A stretch of 64,000 nt of DNA from Gemmata palustris (GCF_017939745.1 NZ_JAGKQQ010000001.1:310001-374000), one strand, 5' to 3'; shown: positions 43,235 through 53,309, numbered from the stretch's first letter. The notes: a model not told the origin generated them from the letters alone. Translations and numbers: made by a program.

Positions 43235-44308
43235 TTAGAAGTCGCCGCCGCCACCACCGAAGTCACCCCCGCTACCAAAATCGCCGCCCCCGCCGTAGTC
43301 ACCACCGCCGCCGTAGTCACCGCCACCACCACTGCCACCACTGTAATCCCCACCGCCGTCGTAGTCGCCACCGGCTCCCGCGTCACCACTGAAGTCGCCG
43401 TCGCCGGCCGCGGTGTCGTTACCGCTGGTGTCGTTGTTCGAGTAACCGTCGTTCGCGTAGGCGTCGCTCCCGTGGCTGTAGTGGGTGCCGAACATACTGT
43501 CGTAGAGGTACATCCCGGCCATCGCGCCGAACAACCCGCCGAACAGCGCGGTACCGAACCCGCCACCGCCACCACCGCCGTACCCACCGCCACCGTAACC
43601 GCCGCCGCCCCCACCGGTGAGCGCGCGGATCAGGCCGGTGACCAGCCAGATGCAGAGCAGGACACACAGACCCAGGCAGATCCAGCCCCCGATGCCCATA
43701 CCGGCCTTCTTTGGTGTTGAGTGAGTGGAGGCGGTTGTGCCCCCGGTCGTTCCAGCCACGACGGTGTCTTTGAGGTCGCTGATAACGTAATCAACGACGG
43801 ATTGCAGGGCCTCGTCGCGCAGTTTGAACTGCTCCGTCTCCGGCTTATCCCTGGCAGCCCGGAGTGAACTGCCGAAGAACTCTCGCAGCTTCTGCTCGTT
43901 GTCGTTGGAGAACCCGCGGTCGCGCGTCGTCTTATCCGCGATCACCTGCACGTACCCGGGACTGCGACACACGAGGACATAAATTCCCTTGGCCTTATCG
44001 CCAGTTGCTAGTTCTTCGGCCCACTTGCGAAAGAATTTGCCTTCTTCGCCCTTTTCCGGCGCGGTCTTGCCTGCGGGGAGTGCGGAGTGCGTGTCAATGG
44101 TGAGCATCAGCCCGTGGTCGAACTGGGTGTTGCCCATTTTGGCTTTGGCTTTGTCGATGCCGCTACTCGTGAACAACGAGCCGCCGTCGTACACGTGCAG
44201 CGTGCCCGCTTTCGGCGCCGTCTTTGAAGCGAGTGCGGTGGTCGGGGGCGCGAGCAGCCCGCCGACCAGCACGGCCGCTGTCGCCAAACTCGTCGTCAAT
44301 CTGTTCAT
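43235..44308 (-). CDS. TPM-domain membrane protein with glycine-rich tail, copy 2
   Basis: 357 residues from ATG 44308, with AAGGAGA just upstream. A signal-like N-terminus is followed by a TPM domain ([44 protein letters not shown] given in parts) and a membrane helix (WICLGLCVLLCIWLVTGLI). The tail is about 130 residues rich in Gly, Asp, Ser and Tyr (GGGGDYGGGGDF repeats near the end). TPM domains occur in membrane proteins linked to photosystem II repair or phosphatase function; the role in this organism is unknown. It is the second of a tandem pair, 68 bases after the paralogue at 44377. Confidence 0.85.
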   Translation of the reverse strand: MNRLTTSLATAAVLVGGLLAPPTTALASKTAPKAGTLHVYDGGSLFTSSGIDKAKAKMGNTQFDHGLMLTIDTHSALPAGKTAPEKGEEGKFFRKWAEELATGDKAKGIYVLVCRSPGYVQVIADKTTRDRGFSNDNEQKLREFFGSSLRAARDKPETEQFKLRDEALQSVVDYVISDLKDTVVAGTTGGTTASTHSTPKKAGMGIGGWICLGLCVLLCIWLVTGLIRALTGGGGGGYGGGGYGGGGGGGFGTALFGGLFGAMAGMYLYDSMFGTHYSHGSDAYANDGYSNNDTSGNDTAAGDGDFSGDAGAGGDYDGGGDYSGGSGGGGDYGGGGDYGGGGDFGSGGDFGGGGGDF

Positions 44309-44376
44309 TGCGTCTCCTTGTGGTAGCGGGCGGTGCATGGCAAGCAACCGGCCACAAGCTCCAGATCACATTCTAC

Positions 44377-44955
44377 TTACTTGGCCGTTCCCTTCAGGAC
44401 GCTCGACACGTAATCGGCGGCACCCGAAAGGGCCTTGTCTCGGATCTTGAACTGCTCCTCGTCGGACTTCCCGTCCTTCTTCGCCTGGCCCGCTTCTCTG
44501 AACGACGCCAGTAGGATGTCGCGGAGCTTCTGCTCGTTCTCGTTGGTGAACCCGCGGTCGCGCGCCGCCTTGTCCACAATCACGGTCACGTACCCGGGGC
44601 TACGGCACACGAGAACGTAGACGCCTTTCGCTTTATCCAGTGCCGCTTCGGACTTCGCCCAGTTCGTGAAGAATTTGGCCTCTTCGCCCTTTTCCGGGGC
44701 GGTTTTGTCTTTCGGGATCGTCGCGAACGTTTCAACTGTCAGCGCCGTTTCGCGCTCGAACACCGTCTTGCCCATCGCGGCCTTCGCCTTATCGATGGCG
44801 CTGTTAGTAAACAGCGATCCGCCGTCGTACACGTGCAGCGCGCCGGGCTTCTTCACCGGCTCCTTTTTCTTGGGCTGCGCCGAGACCGGGAGGGCGATCA
44901 GCCCGCACACCAGCACGGCGAAAACGGAACCGAGGCCGCCGACAACCTGAATCAT
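44377..44955 (-). CDS. TPM-domain secreted protein, copy 1
   Basis: 192 residues with GAGGAG upstream of the ATG. Signal peptide ([23 protein letters not shown]) then a TPM domain with [39 protein letters not shown] and [21 protein letters not shown] (written here in pieces). It closely resembles the first part of the gene at 43235 but lacks the membrane helix and the glycine-rich tail. The two are transcribed in the same direction and probably arose by duplication. Function unknown. Confidence 0.85.
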   Translation of the reverse strand: MIQVVGGLGSVFAVLVCGLIALPVSAQPKKKEPVKKPGALHVYDGGSLFTNSAIDKAKAAMGKTVFERETALTVETFATIPKDKTAPEKGEEAKFFTNWAKSEAALDKAKGVYVLVCRSPGYVTVIVDKAARDRGFTNENEQKLRDILLASFREAGQAKKDGKSDEEQFKIRDKALSGAADYVSSVLKGTAK

Positions 44956-45161
44956 CGGAACTCCTCAAGGTCGCGACGGTCGAACGACTCGTCGAGAGCC
45001 TGTCGCATTCTATCTCACCGCGTGCCGCGTGCGGCGGCAAATCGCTCCGGGTTTTGCGACCCGTATCATATCCTGAACGCATCGCGAGGATGAGGCCCCG
45101 TTGCCGTCCCGTCGTTTGTGTGGGCCTGAGTTGTATTCGCCGCACCCGGAGCAATCTTAAC

Positions 45162-45710
45162 GTGTCCCGACTTCGCGCTACAACTATTTTGGCTGTCAGA
45201 ACTTCCGCCGGGGCCGCGATCGGCGGCGACGGCCAAGTTACGCTCGGCAACATCGTCATGAAGGCCGACGCCCGCAAGGTCCGCAAGTTGTACGACGGGC
45301 AGGTGCTCGCCGGGTTCGCGGGCGCCGCGGCGGACGCATTCAGCCTGCTCGACCGTTTCGAGCAGAAACTCCGCGATTTCCAGGGCTCCGTGCCAAAGGC
45401 CGCGACCGAACTGGCGAAGGAATGGCGAACGGACCGTGTCCTGCGTCGGCTCGAAGCGATGCTCGTGGTCCTCGACCGTGAACACCTGCTGCTCGTGAGC
45501 GGAACGGGCGACGTGATCGCCCCGACCGACAACGTTCTGGCGATCGGGTCCGGCGGCCCCTACGCACTGGCTGCGGCCCGCGCGCTGATGGCGCACACGC
45601 AACTGAAGCCGGCCGAATTGGTGCGCGCCGGGCTGGAGATCGCCGGCGACCTGTGCATCTACACGAACCGTAACATTGATGTACAGGAACTTGAAGGTCT
45701 CAAGTCGTAA
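45162..45710 (+). CDS. hslV: ATP-dependent protease subunit HslV
   Basis: 182 residues from GTG 45162; a longer frame from 45054 lacks a ribosome site. The N-terminus [14 protein letters not shown] places the catalytic Thr at position 7 or 8, so a six- or seven-residue leader would be removed to expose it. Conserved HslV blocks follow: [57 protein letters not shown] and [12 protein letters not shown]. HslV forms the proteolytic chamber of the HslUV protease. The partner hslU lies downstream at 46620, but a TIGR02996 gene intervenes. Confidence 0.95.
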   Translation: MSRLRATTILAVRTSAGAAIGGDGQVTLGNIVMKADARKVRKLYDGQVLAGFAGAAADAFSLLDRFEQKLRDFQGSVPKAATELAKEWRTDRVLRRLEAMLVVLDREHLLLVSGTGDVIAPTDNVLAIGSGGPYALAAARALMAHTQLKPAELVRAGLEIAGDLCIYTNRNIDVQELEGLKS

Positions 45711-45768
45711 GGTCGAATGTCGTAAAGTCGCCACTGGCCGCGCCGGGCGGTGTGCAGGAACTGGTGTG

Positions 45769-46596
45769 ATGTCCGCCCCGATCCCCGACGAACAAGCCGC
45801 ACTCCTGGCCGCGATCGTCGCGGAGCCGGACGAAGACACCCCGCGCCTCGTCTACGCCGACTGGCTCCAGGAGAACGGCGACGGAGGACAAGCGCAGTTC
45901 ATTCGTGCCTCGATCAAGTTATCCCTGATGTCCGAAGGGGCAGAAGGGTGGAAAGAATTACGCGCCCGGCTCCTCGGACTCGAAGGCGCGCGTGGCGAAG
46001 CTTGGATCAAAAAGGTCGGCTTGAAAGTAGCACCCTTGTCGTGGGAGTGTGCCGGATTCGAGCGCGGATTGCTCACAAAAGCTGCCTACAGGAACGTGGA
46101 GGATTTTGTCGCCGAAGGGAGAGTCCTTTTCGCCCGGTTGCCGGTGTGCAAGCTGACGATCTCGCCGGAATATTTTCTCCTTGACGGTATCCAAAAGCTC
46201 ACCGCAATGCCCGAACTCGCAAGGCTCTGCTCTCTTTGCTTCAACGGTAGCCACCGTGTCTGCCTCTCTTTAGATGATTGGGAGGCGTTGATACACTCGC
46301 CGCATCTCTCTGGGCTGCGCGAGTTTTCCGCAACGGCCATCGCGCTGGAGGATGAACACCTGCTCGCTCTCGCCAATTGCTCGAACTTGACAGCCCTGAC
46401 GATTCTTGACCTGTCAGGCAATCGGATGACCACATCCGACGGGCAACTGGCAATCCTTCGCTCGCCGCACCTGACCGGGGTCAAAAAACTGTCCCTGGCG
46501 AACGGCGACACGCCCGAAAACAGAGAACTGATTAATCTTGTCGTCGCCCGATTCGGAAGCGACGCTCCATTACGCAAAAGCGTTGCGGACCAGTAG
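45769..46596 (+). CDS. TIGR02996 repeat-companion domain protein
   Basis: 275 residues from ATG 45769. The first 45 residues (DEQAALLAAIVAEPDEDTPR then LVYADWLQENGD) are the Gemmata-type TIGR02996 domain. It commonly precedes leucine-rich-type repeats in this group; here residues 100-260 have several leucine-rich segments (LTALTILDLSGNRM; HLTGVKKLSLANG). Function unknown. It lies between hslV (58-base gap) and hslU (23-base gap), all on the plus strand, so it is likely co-transcribed with them. The region before it holds a fragment of the CGTAAAGTCG repeat. Confidence 0.88.
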   Translation: MSAPIPDEQAALLAAIVAEPDEDTPRLVYADWLQENGDGGQAQFIRASIKLSLMSEGAEGWKELRARLLGLEGARGEAWIKKVGLKVAPLSWECAGFERGLLTKAAYRNVEDFVAEGRVLFARLPVCKLTISPEYFLLDGIQKLTAMPELARLCSLCFNGSHRVCLSLDDWEALIHSPHLSGLREFSATAIALEDEHLLALANCSNLTALTILDLSGNRMTTSDGQLAILRSPHLTGVKKLSLANGDTPENRELINLVVARFGSDAPLRKSVADQ

Positions 46597-46619
46597 TGAC
46601 GCGAGACCGGAGATAGACC

Positions 46620-47966
46620 GTGGCTGATTCAATGACCCCGAAGCAGATCGTGGCCGAGTTGGACAAGTACATTGTTGGGCAGGCGGCCGCGAAGAAGGCG
46701 GTCGCGGTCGCGATCCGTAACCGCTGGCGCCGGCAGCAGTTGCCGGCCGACTTACGCGCCGACGTTACGCCCAAGAACATTATCCTCATCGGACCGACCG
46801 GTGTCGGCAAAACCGAGATCGCCCGGCGCCTGGCGTCACTCGTGGGCGCGCCGTTCATCAAGGTCGAAGCGACCAAGTTTACCGAGGTCGGGTACGTCGG
46901 GCGCGACGTGGAGAGCATCATCCGCGACCTGACCGAAGCCGCGATCGGCCTCGTGCGCCAGGAGATGCGCGTCACCGTGCGCGAGAAGGCACAGGAGAAG
47001 GTCACCGAGCGCCTGCTCGATCTGCTCGTGCCGATGCCAAAGAACACCCCGTGGGAACCGGAGCAGGAGAAAGAGGAACTCGAGCGCCGCCAGCGCACGC
47101 GCGACAAGATGAAGGCGAAACTCGAAGCCGGCGAACTCGAAGACCGCGTGGTGGAACTGACCGTGGAGCAGAAGGCCACGCCGGTGCAAATCTTCTCCAA
47201 CCTCGGCATGGAGAACATGGACGTCGATTTGCAGGGCATGTTCGACAAGATGATGCCCAAGAACGCCCAACCGCGCCAGCTCCCGGTGAAGGACGCGCGC
47301 AAGGTACTCGTCGAACAGGAAACCGAGCTGCTCATCGACCGCGCCGCGGTGGTCGAGCAAGCGGTGGATCGCGTCGAGAACCACGGCATCGTGTTCCTCG
47401 ACGAAATCGACAAAGTGTGCGGCCCGTCGGCGGGCAGCGGACCGGACGTGTCGCGCCAGGGCGTGCAGCGCGACCTGCTCCCCGTGGTCGAGGGCACCAC
47501 CGTGAACACGAAGCACGGCCCGGTGCGCACGGACCACATCCTGTTCATCGCGGCCGGGGCGTTCCACGTATCGAAGCCCGCGGACCTGATGCCCGAACTG
47601 CAAGGGCGGTTCCCGATCCGCGTGGAACTCACCGACCTCACGAAAGCGGACTTCCTCCGCGTGCTCACGGAGCCGAAGCACGCGCTCCCGAAGCAGTACG
47701 CGGAACTGCTCAAGACCGAGGGCGTGGACCTGGAGTTCACCCGCGACGGGTTGGAGGCCCTGGCCGATATCGCGTTCGATGTGAACCGCTCGAACCAGAA
47801 CATCGGCGCGCGCCGGCTCCACACGGTCATCGAGAAGGTCGTGGAAGAGGTGAGTTTCAACGGGCCGGATCTGGCCGACAAGCGAGTAGTAATTGACGGC
47901 AAGTTCGTCCGCGACAAGCTCGGCCCGATCATGCAGCGCGAAGACCTGAGCAAGTTCATCTTGTGA
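46620..47966 (+). CDS. hslU: ATP-dependent unfoldase HslU
   Basis: 448 residues starting at GTG, usual HslU length. Blocks: TPKQIVAELDKYIVGQAAAK, Walker A GPTGVGKTE, GRDVESIIRDLTEAA, Walker B IVFLDEID, sensor region ARRLHTVIEKVVEEVSF and C-terminal LSKFIL, whose tail inserts into HslV to activate it. An AAA+ ring that unfolds proteins and feeds them to HslV. Separated from hslV by one TIGR02996 gene. It converges with treZ across a repeat-rich gap. Confidence 0.96.
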   Translation: MADSMTPKQIVAELDKYIVGQAAAKKAVAVAIRNRWRRQQLPADLRADVTPKNIILIGPTGVGKTEIARRLASLVGAPFIKVEATKFTEVGYVGRDVESIIRDLTEAAIGLVRQEMRVTVREKAQEKVTERLLDLLVPMPKNTPWEPEQEKEELERRQRTRDKMKAKLEAGELEDRVVELTVEQKATPVQIFSNLGMENMDVDLQGMFDKMMPKNAQPRQLPVKDARKVLVEQETELLIDRAAVVEQAVDRVENHGIVFLDEIDKVCGPSAGSGPDVSRQGVQRDLLPVVEGTTVNTKHGPVRTDHILFIAAGAFHVSKPADLMPELQGRFPIRVELTDLTKADFLRVLTEPKHALPKQYAELLKTEGVDLEFTRDGLEALADIAFDVNRSNQNIGARRLHTVIEKVVEEVSFNGPDLADKRVVIDGKFVRDKLGPIMQREDLSKFIL

Positions 47967-47975
47967 TGCGTGCGG

Positions 47976-48112
47976 GTGGCCGGCCGGCGTGAAGATTCCC
48001 CAGGGGCGCTCGCGTCGCGATCGACCCTGGGCTGAGATGTCCAACCCCTTCGGGGTAGAAAGATCCAACTGTGTTGTGACTTGCCACGCCACCAGCCGGC
48101 TCACGCCGGCCG
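47976..48112. repeat. Palindromic repeats between hslU and treZ
   Basis: GCCGGCCGGCGTGA at the left pairs with TCACGCCGGC at the right, and a hairpin around CCAACCCCTTCGGGG lies between. It separates convergent genes and may act as a shared transcription end. Confidence 0.55.
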
Positions 48113-48122
48113 TTCGCCTTTG

Positions 48123-50000
48123 TCACTTGTTCTCGGCGTCGCGCGACCGGGCCGCGAGTACGACCGCGGCCTCGCCCGGAACCCACCAGTTATCGTCCGT
48201 GTCGAGCGGGGCCGTGCCGTGCCCGCCGTACTTCGGGTCTTCGCTCGACCAGATCGGGTACCAGTGTGAGTGCGCCTCCGGCGGTGCGAGCAGCGGTTCC
48301 GGGGCCGGGTCCAGGCGCAAATCGCGCCCGAGGTTCACGACCAGCAGCCGGTCCTGATCGCCGGGCACGAAGAACCGCAACACGAACGCTTCCGGCCCGA
48401 GTATCGCACCGTCCATGACCTTCGTGCGGAACGCGGGATCGATCTTGCGTAGTGCCAGTAAGTCGTGGTGCAGGGCGAGCCACTCCGGGCGCGAGTCGCG
48501 CTCCGCTCGATCCAGTTTGGACCGCTCGAACGTCTTCATGTCGGCCGGGTCCGGGACCAGACTCATCCCCTCCACACCGGCTTGGCTGCGGAACCGGCGC
48601 ATACTGTCCCGACGCCCGTTGAAGACGGCCGCTGCGAGTTCCGGATGGTGATCGGCGAAGAACAGGAACGGCTTGGTGCTCGCGTACTCTTGCCCCTGGA
48701 ACAACAGTGGTGTTGCGGGGATGAGCAGCAGGTACGCGGTCATCGCGCGGAACCGCGCCGGGCTGGTCATCTGGTTCACGCGGAAGCCGCGCCCGGAATT
48801 CGCCACCTGATCGTGGTTCTCCAGGAACGCGACGAACCGGTGGCGCGGGATGTCGAACGCCGGGCGCCCGCGGCGCCGGTTGTGCCACCGGTACTGCTGA
48901 CCCTGGTACAAGAACCCCCACTTCGCCGCGCTCACGAACTCCTGCGGCGTGCCGCGGTAGTCCATGAAGTACCCCTCGTTCTTGCCGCTGAGGGCCACAC
49001 GCGCGGAGTGGTGCAGGTCGTCGTTCCAGATCGCGTCCAGCCCGCACCCGCCGTTCTCGCACCCGCGGACGAGGTTCGCGTCCTGCGGTTCGTTCTCGCC
49101 CATCAGGAAAGTCGCGCGCCCGCGGGCCGCTTCCCGCACCCGGCGCGCGATCTCCGTGAGGATGTGCGTCGGCGAGTCGTCGAAGATCGCTTGCGTCGCG
49201 TCCAACCGCAGTCCGTCAATGTGGTACTCTTCGATCCAATACGCGGCGTTCGCGATGAAGAACTCGCGCACGGGGCCGGAGTCCGCGCCGTCGAAGTTGA
49301 ACGGTTCGCCCCACTCGGTCTTGTGGATCGTGCTGAGGAACGCCGGGGCGAACTCGCGGATGTAGTTCCCGTCCGGGCCGAAGTGGTTGTAGACCACGTC
49401 GAGTATGACCCCGAGACCGTTCGCGTGGGCCGCGTTCACGAACCGGCGGAAGTCGTCCGGGGTTCCGTAGAGCCGCGTGGGGGAGAAGAGGCAGGTGCCG
49501 TCGTAGCCCCACCCGAACCGTCCGGGGAAGTCGGCCACCGGCATGACTTCGATGGCGGTGATGCCGAGCTGTGCGAGTTCGGGCAAGCGCGCCGCCGCGG
49601 CCGCGAACGTGCCCTCGGGCGTGTACGTGCCGATGTGCATCTCGTAGAGCACCTGGCCCTCGGCGGGCACGCCGGGCCAGTGAACGTCGTCCCACCCGAA
49701 CCGCGTCGGGTCAACGACCTGTGACGGTCCGTGGGGGCCTTGTGGTTGGAACCGCGCGGCCGGATCGGGGTAGAGCGACTGCCCACCGTCGAGCCGGAAC
49801 CGGTACCGCGTGCCGTCGCCCAACGCGGGCGCGAACCCGGAGAAGTATCCGCCGCCCTCGGCGCTCAGTTCCAGGTTCGGCCCGCCTTCGAGGACCACTT
49901 CCACGCGCGAGCGGATCGGTGCCCAGACGCGAAAGTGCGTCCCCTCGCGTGTGACTTCCGCACCCACCGGGTACCGCCGAACGTACTCAATTGACGACAT
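48123..50000 (-). CDS. treZ: Malto-oligosyltrehalose trehalohydrolase
   Basis: 625 residues from ATG 50000, chosen because GAGGAAAG lies just upstream; an ATG at 50012 or GTG at 50015 would add four or five residues and overlap treY's stop. An N-terminal early-set domain (GAEVTREGTHFRVWAPIRSR) precedes the GH13 barrel with DVVYNHFGPDGNY, the nucleophile region DGLRLDATQAI, the acid/base region FLMGENEPQ and the transition-state Asp in FLENHDQVAN. It releases trehalose from maltooligosyl-trehalose made by TreY. It follows treY directly on the same strand, forming a treY-treZ operon. Confidence 0.95.
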   Translation of the reverse strand: MSSIEYVRRYPVGAEVTREGTHFRVWAPIRSRVEVVLEGGPNLELSAEGGGYFSGFAPALGDGTRYRFRLDGGQSLYPDPAARFQPQGPHGPSQVVDPTRFGWDDVHWPGVPAEGQVLYEMHIGTYTPEGTFAAAAARLPELAQLGITAIEVMPVADFPGRFGWGYDGTCLFSPTRLYGTPDDFRRFVNAAHANGLGVILDVVYNHFGPDGNYIREFAPAFLSTIHKTEWGEPFNFDGADSGPVREFFIANAAYWIEEYHIDGLRLDATQAIFDDSPTHILTEIARRVREAARGRATFLMGENEPQDANLVRGCENGGCGLDAIWNDDLHHSARVALSGKNEGYFMDYRGTPQEFVSAAKWGFLYQGQQYRWHNRRRGRPAFDIPRHRFVAFLENHDQVANSGRGFRVNQMTSPARFRAMTAYLLLIPATPLLFQGQEYASTKPFLFFADHHPELAAAVFNGRRDSMRRFRSQAGVEGMSLVPDPADMKTFERSKLDRAERDSRPEWLALHHDLLALRKIDPAFRTKVMDGAILGPEAFVLRFFVPGDQDRLLVVNLGRDLRLDPAPEPLLAPPEAHSHWYPIWSSEDPKYGGHGTAPLDTDDNWWVPGEAAVVLAARSRDAENK

Positions 50001-50011
50001 CGCTTTCCTCA

Positions 50012-52897
50012 TCACACGGACCGGAGCAGCGCCACGGGAAACGCTCCCAGCGCTGCCCCCACCGGCAGAGAACCGGCACGCGGTTCCACCACTTCACCCG
50101 TAAACACGTTCTCCCACCGCACCCCCGCGAACGCTTCCGGGAATGACAACGCGGTGTCGCCCCACGAACTCTGACCGGTCGGGAGGCGCGGGACAATCGC
50201 GGCCGCCGCGCGCCCACCGGCCGTGCGGAGGAATGCGAACACCCGGTCCGCGTGCTCGCCGGTTACGGCGAGCGGAACGTACTCGCCGCGGGCGAAGACG
50301 TCCGGCCACTCGCGCCGGGAGCGCAGTGCGAGAGCGGTCACAAACAGTTTCGCGCGTGGATCGGCGAGGTTCTCAGCGAGTTCGCGCGCGAGGCGGTTCA
50401 GGGCGCTGTTCGTAGTGATTCGCGCATCAACGTCGCGCAACCACTCCGCGCGTGCATCGTAATCGACCGGCCTGCGGTTGTCCGGGTCCACGAGCGAGAA
50501 ATCCCACGACTCCGTTCCCTGGTACGTGTCCGGCACCCCGGGGGCCGTGCAGCGGATCAGCGTTTGTGCCAGCGAGTTGATACGTCCGAATCCCGCGACT
50601 CGCGCGGCAAACGCGCCCAAGTCGCGGAGGAACGCGCCGGACGAATCCGTGTCCAGTACGCGGTCGATGAACGTCGCGATCGCGGTTTCGTACTCCGGGT
50701 TCGGGTTGATCCAACTCGTGTGAACTTTCGCCTCCGCCAGTCCCTTCCGCATGTACTCGCGAATCCGCTGGCGGAACGAGTCCGACGCGCCCTCTTCGGA
50801 ACCCGGCCACGCGCCGACGAGCGTTTGGTACAGGAGGTACTCTTCGTTCGCGTCCGGGGCGAGTGCGCCATCAACATCAATTTTGTGCGCGCGATTCAAC
50901 TCGGACCAGTGCGTCACGCGCTCGGCCCATTCGTTCGGGATCTCGGACAGAACGCTGATCCGCGCCCGCACGTCTTCGCCGCGCTTGGTGTCGTGCGTGG
51001 ACAGCGGCGATAACCCGCCGGGCGCTGGGGCGCGAGCGGCGAGGAAGGTGTGGACCGCGTCCGGCTTCCACCCGAACCGCCCCGGCTCGCCGCCCACTTC
51101 GTTGAGTGAAGTCAGCCGGTTGTACACGTAGAACGCGGTGTCCTCCACGCCCTTCGCCGCGACCGGTGACGTGACCTGCTGGAACTTACCGGCAAAGCTC
51201 CGTTGGAGGGCGCGGTACTCGGACGAAGCCGGGCCGCTGGGCGAATCCTTCAGGAGCACGGTGTCGCGAATGAAGTCGAACACCGCCTTGCCCAGAAGGG
51301 GGTTCCGCCGGTACGCCCAGCGCGTCGCCTTCCCGACAACGGCCTTGTCGGTGTCGGTCACGGCGTCGGTGACGTATGACCGGTACACGGGGAAGCACGC
51401 GATCACTTCGCGCAGCGCCTTGCGGATGCCGTTGAGCGTGAAGTCGCGGCTGCGCCGGTCGAGGCGCGCGACACGGTCGAGCTGGTGCGCGAGCGCGTTC
51501 AGTTCGCTCGCGAGCGACGATTGCGAGACCTGCCGCTTTCCGCGGTACACCATCTCGGCCCACGGGTCATCGAGCCCGGTGAACTGCTGGTAGAACGCCG
51601 TGAGCGGACCTTCTCCCGCGCGGTCAACGAACAAGCCGTTGATCGCGTGAATGAACTCGTAGCCGGTCGTTCCGGCACACGCCCAGTCCGTGGGGAGCGT
51701 TTCGCCGTCGCCGAGGATCTTCTCCACAACGACGTACAGCGGTTCTTCCCCGCCGCACGCGGACTGGAGCCGGTCGAGGTACTCTTTGGGGTCGAACAGC
51801 CCGTCCGGGTGGTCGATGCGGAGCCCGTCCGCGAGCCCGGACCGCACCCAGCGGAACCAGGTCGCGTGGACCGCGTCGAACACCTCCGCGTGCTCGGTAC
51901 TGAGCGCGGCGAGGTCGTTCACGTCGAAGAACCGGCGGTAGTTGATCTCGTCGGACGCGACGCGCCAGAAGCACGGGCGGTACGCTTGCGCTTCGAGGAG
52001 CTCGTCGAGCGCGGCGAAGCTCGCCGGGTCGCCGGCTTTTCCCGCGAGCGCGACGAGTACGGTTTTGACCGCATCGGCCGCTTCCGGGAACCGCTCGGCG
52101 AGTTCCGACAACCGGCGCCGGATCGCGACCACTTCGACGCGCCGCTCGGCGATCCGCGCCGGGTCCGCCTCGGTACGGGCGGGCAAGTTCTTCACCGCGT
52201 GGAGGACGCTCGCCAACTGTATCGCGGAGGGGTGCTCAGCGCCGCACTGCTCGCGCACAAGAGCGGCCGCCGGCGCGAGCACGCGGTCGTAGGTGCGCGG
52301 ATCGAGCGGGAGGTGGTTGTCGTGAACGCGGACGACGAACCCGCCGTTCTCGAACGCGGGCGCGAACTGTCCGGATTCGAGCACGGCCCCGTACTGGTCG
52401 CCCAATACGGGGAGCAGCAACCGGCCGTGCATCTGCGGGCGCGGCGAATCGTCCCACGCGATGTCGAAGTGCCCCGCGAACCGCGACGCCTGACCGTGTT
52501 CGAGCAGGTCCGCCCACCACGCGTTCCCGGCCGCCACGCACATGTGGTTCGGCACCGCATCGAGAAGGAGCCCCATGCCGCGCTCGCGCAGGGCGGCTCC
52601 GAGTGCCGCGAGGTCGTCTTCCGTTCCGACTTCGGGGTTCAGTACGGCGTGGTCGATGACGTCGTAGCCGTGTGTGCTCCCAGGGCGCGCCTTCAGGATG
52701 GGTGAGGCATACAGGTGCGTGACCCCGAGCGCGCGCAGGTACGGCACGATCGCGAGCGCGTCGCGAAGTGTGAAGTCAGCGTGAAACTGGAGCCGATACG
52801 TGGACCCGGGCGTGCGGGCCGCGTTCGCCGGCGGTTGCGTGGAAGTCATTGGGTCGTTTCGTTTTAAATCGTCGTCGATCGTAGTCGGAGGCGCCAT
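50012..52897 (-). CDS. treY: Malto-oligosyltrehalose synthase
   Basis: 961 residues; ATG 52897 with AAGG upstream, alternative ATG 52849. GH13 motifs: STYRLQFHADFTLRDA, YASPILKARPGSTHGYD, LLLDAVPNHM, DGLRIDHPDGL, VVEKILGDGE and LSTHDTKRGEDVRAR. TreY converts the reducing end of an alpha-1,4-glucan into a trehalose-type linkage, the first step of the TreY-TreZ route. A treX debranching enzyme is not in this window. The substrate could be glycogen-like glucan from glgA. Confidence 0.95.
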   Translation of the reverse strand: MAPPTTIDDDLKRNDPMTSTQPPANAARTPGSTYRLQFHADFTLRDALAIVPYLRALGVTHLYASPILKARPGSTHGYDVIDHAVLNPEVGTEDDLAALGAALRERGMGLLLDAVPNHMCVAAGNAWWADLLEHGQASRFAGHFDIAWDDSPRPQMHGRLLLPVLGDQYGAVLESGQFAPAFENGGFVVRVHDNHLPLDPRTYDRVLAPAAALVREQCGAEHPSAIQLASVLHAVKNLPARTEADPARIAERRVEVVAIRRRLSELAERFPEAADAVKTVLVALAGKAGDPASFAALDELLEAQAYRPCFWRVASDEINYRRFFDVNDLAALSTEHAEVFDAVHATWFRWVRSGLADGLRIDHPDGLFDPKEYLDRLQSACGGEEPLYVVVEKILGDGETLPTDWACAGTTGYEFIHAINGLFVDRAGEGPLTAFYQQFTGLDDPWAEMVYRGKRQVSQSSLASELNALAHQLDRVARLDRRSRDFTLNGIRKALREVIACFPVYRSYVTDAVTDTDKAVVGKATRWAYRRNPLLGKAVFDFIRDTVLLKDSPSGPASSEYRALQRSFAGKFQQVTSPVAAKGVEDTAFYVYNRLTSLNEVGGEPGRFGWKPDAVHTFLAARAPAPGGLSPLSTHDTKRGEDVRARISVLSEIPNEWAERVTHWSELNRAHKIDVDGALAPDANEEYLLYQTLVGAWPGSEEGASDSFRQRIREYMRKGLAEAKVHTSWINPNPEYETAIATFIDRVLDTDSSGAFLRDLGAFAARVAGFGRINSLAQTLIRCTAPGVPDTYQGTESWDFSLVDPDNRRPVDYDARAEWLRDVDARITTNSALNRLARELAENLADPRAKLFVTALALRSRREWPDVFARGEYVPLAVTGEHADRVFAFLRTAGGRAAAAIVPRLPTGQSSWGDTALSFPEAFAGVRWENVFTGEVVEPRAGSLPVGAALGAFPVALLRSV

Positions 52898-53309
52898 TCT
52901 GCCTTATTCAGCGCGCGCTCGCACCGTTTAAGCTGCCATGACCCTAAAGGTTGCAAGTTGCGCGCCCGTATCGAGTCCGCGCCAGAGCGATGATCGCGAT
53001 TTGTGTTATCGGACGAAACGGAAGGGACTCCGGCCGCTTGGACGAAAACTGAACACGCACCGAAAGGTCATTCGGTCAGATTGGGCAGCGGGAACTGAAG
53101 AACCAGCGCCGCGGATAACGCAGATAAACGCAGGTCCGAGATTAGAGAACCCAAGAACGTGTGAAGCGTTGGGTGCCGGAATTTTTTCGGATCAGCGTTT
53201 ATCCGCGTTATCCGCGGCGCTGGTTCTTTTTCTGATGATGTCGAAATCCGAAATCTTAAATCCTGTCAAATTGCTCTTAACGTCTCGGCTTCGCGGGCTT
53301 TTCGGCTTT
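52898..53309. other. Intergenic region with long inverted repeat
   Basis: 412 bases between treY (minus strand) and the end of the DUF1501 gene (minus strand). It contains the inverted repeat at 53098-53227 and no convincing gene. The treY promoter must lie in or near its left part. Confidence 0.6.
53098..53227. repeat. Long inverted repeat (gataacgcg family)
   Basis: 34-base arms at 53098-53131 and 53194-53227 are perfect reverse complements, containing GCGGATAACGCAGATAAACG. It is related to the repeat at 20280-20390 by the ATAACGC core. Confidence 0.9.

Noticed and set aside
43245..43410. Repetitive CCGCCGCC region that could look like a tandem DNA repeat array
   Set aside because: It is the coding sequence of the Gly/Asp/Tyr-rich tail of the TPM protein, not an independent element.
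45054..45161. N-terminal extension of hslV
   Set aside because: It would place the catalytic Thr 42-43 residues inside; the GTG at 45162 gives the expected short leader.
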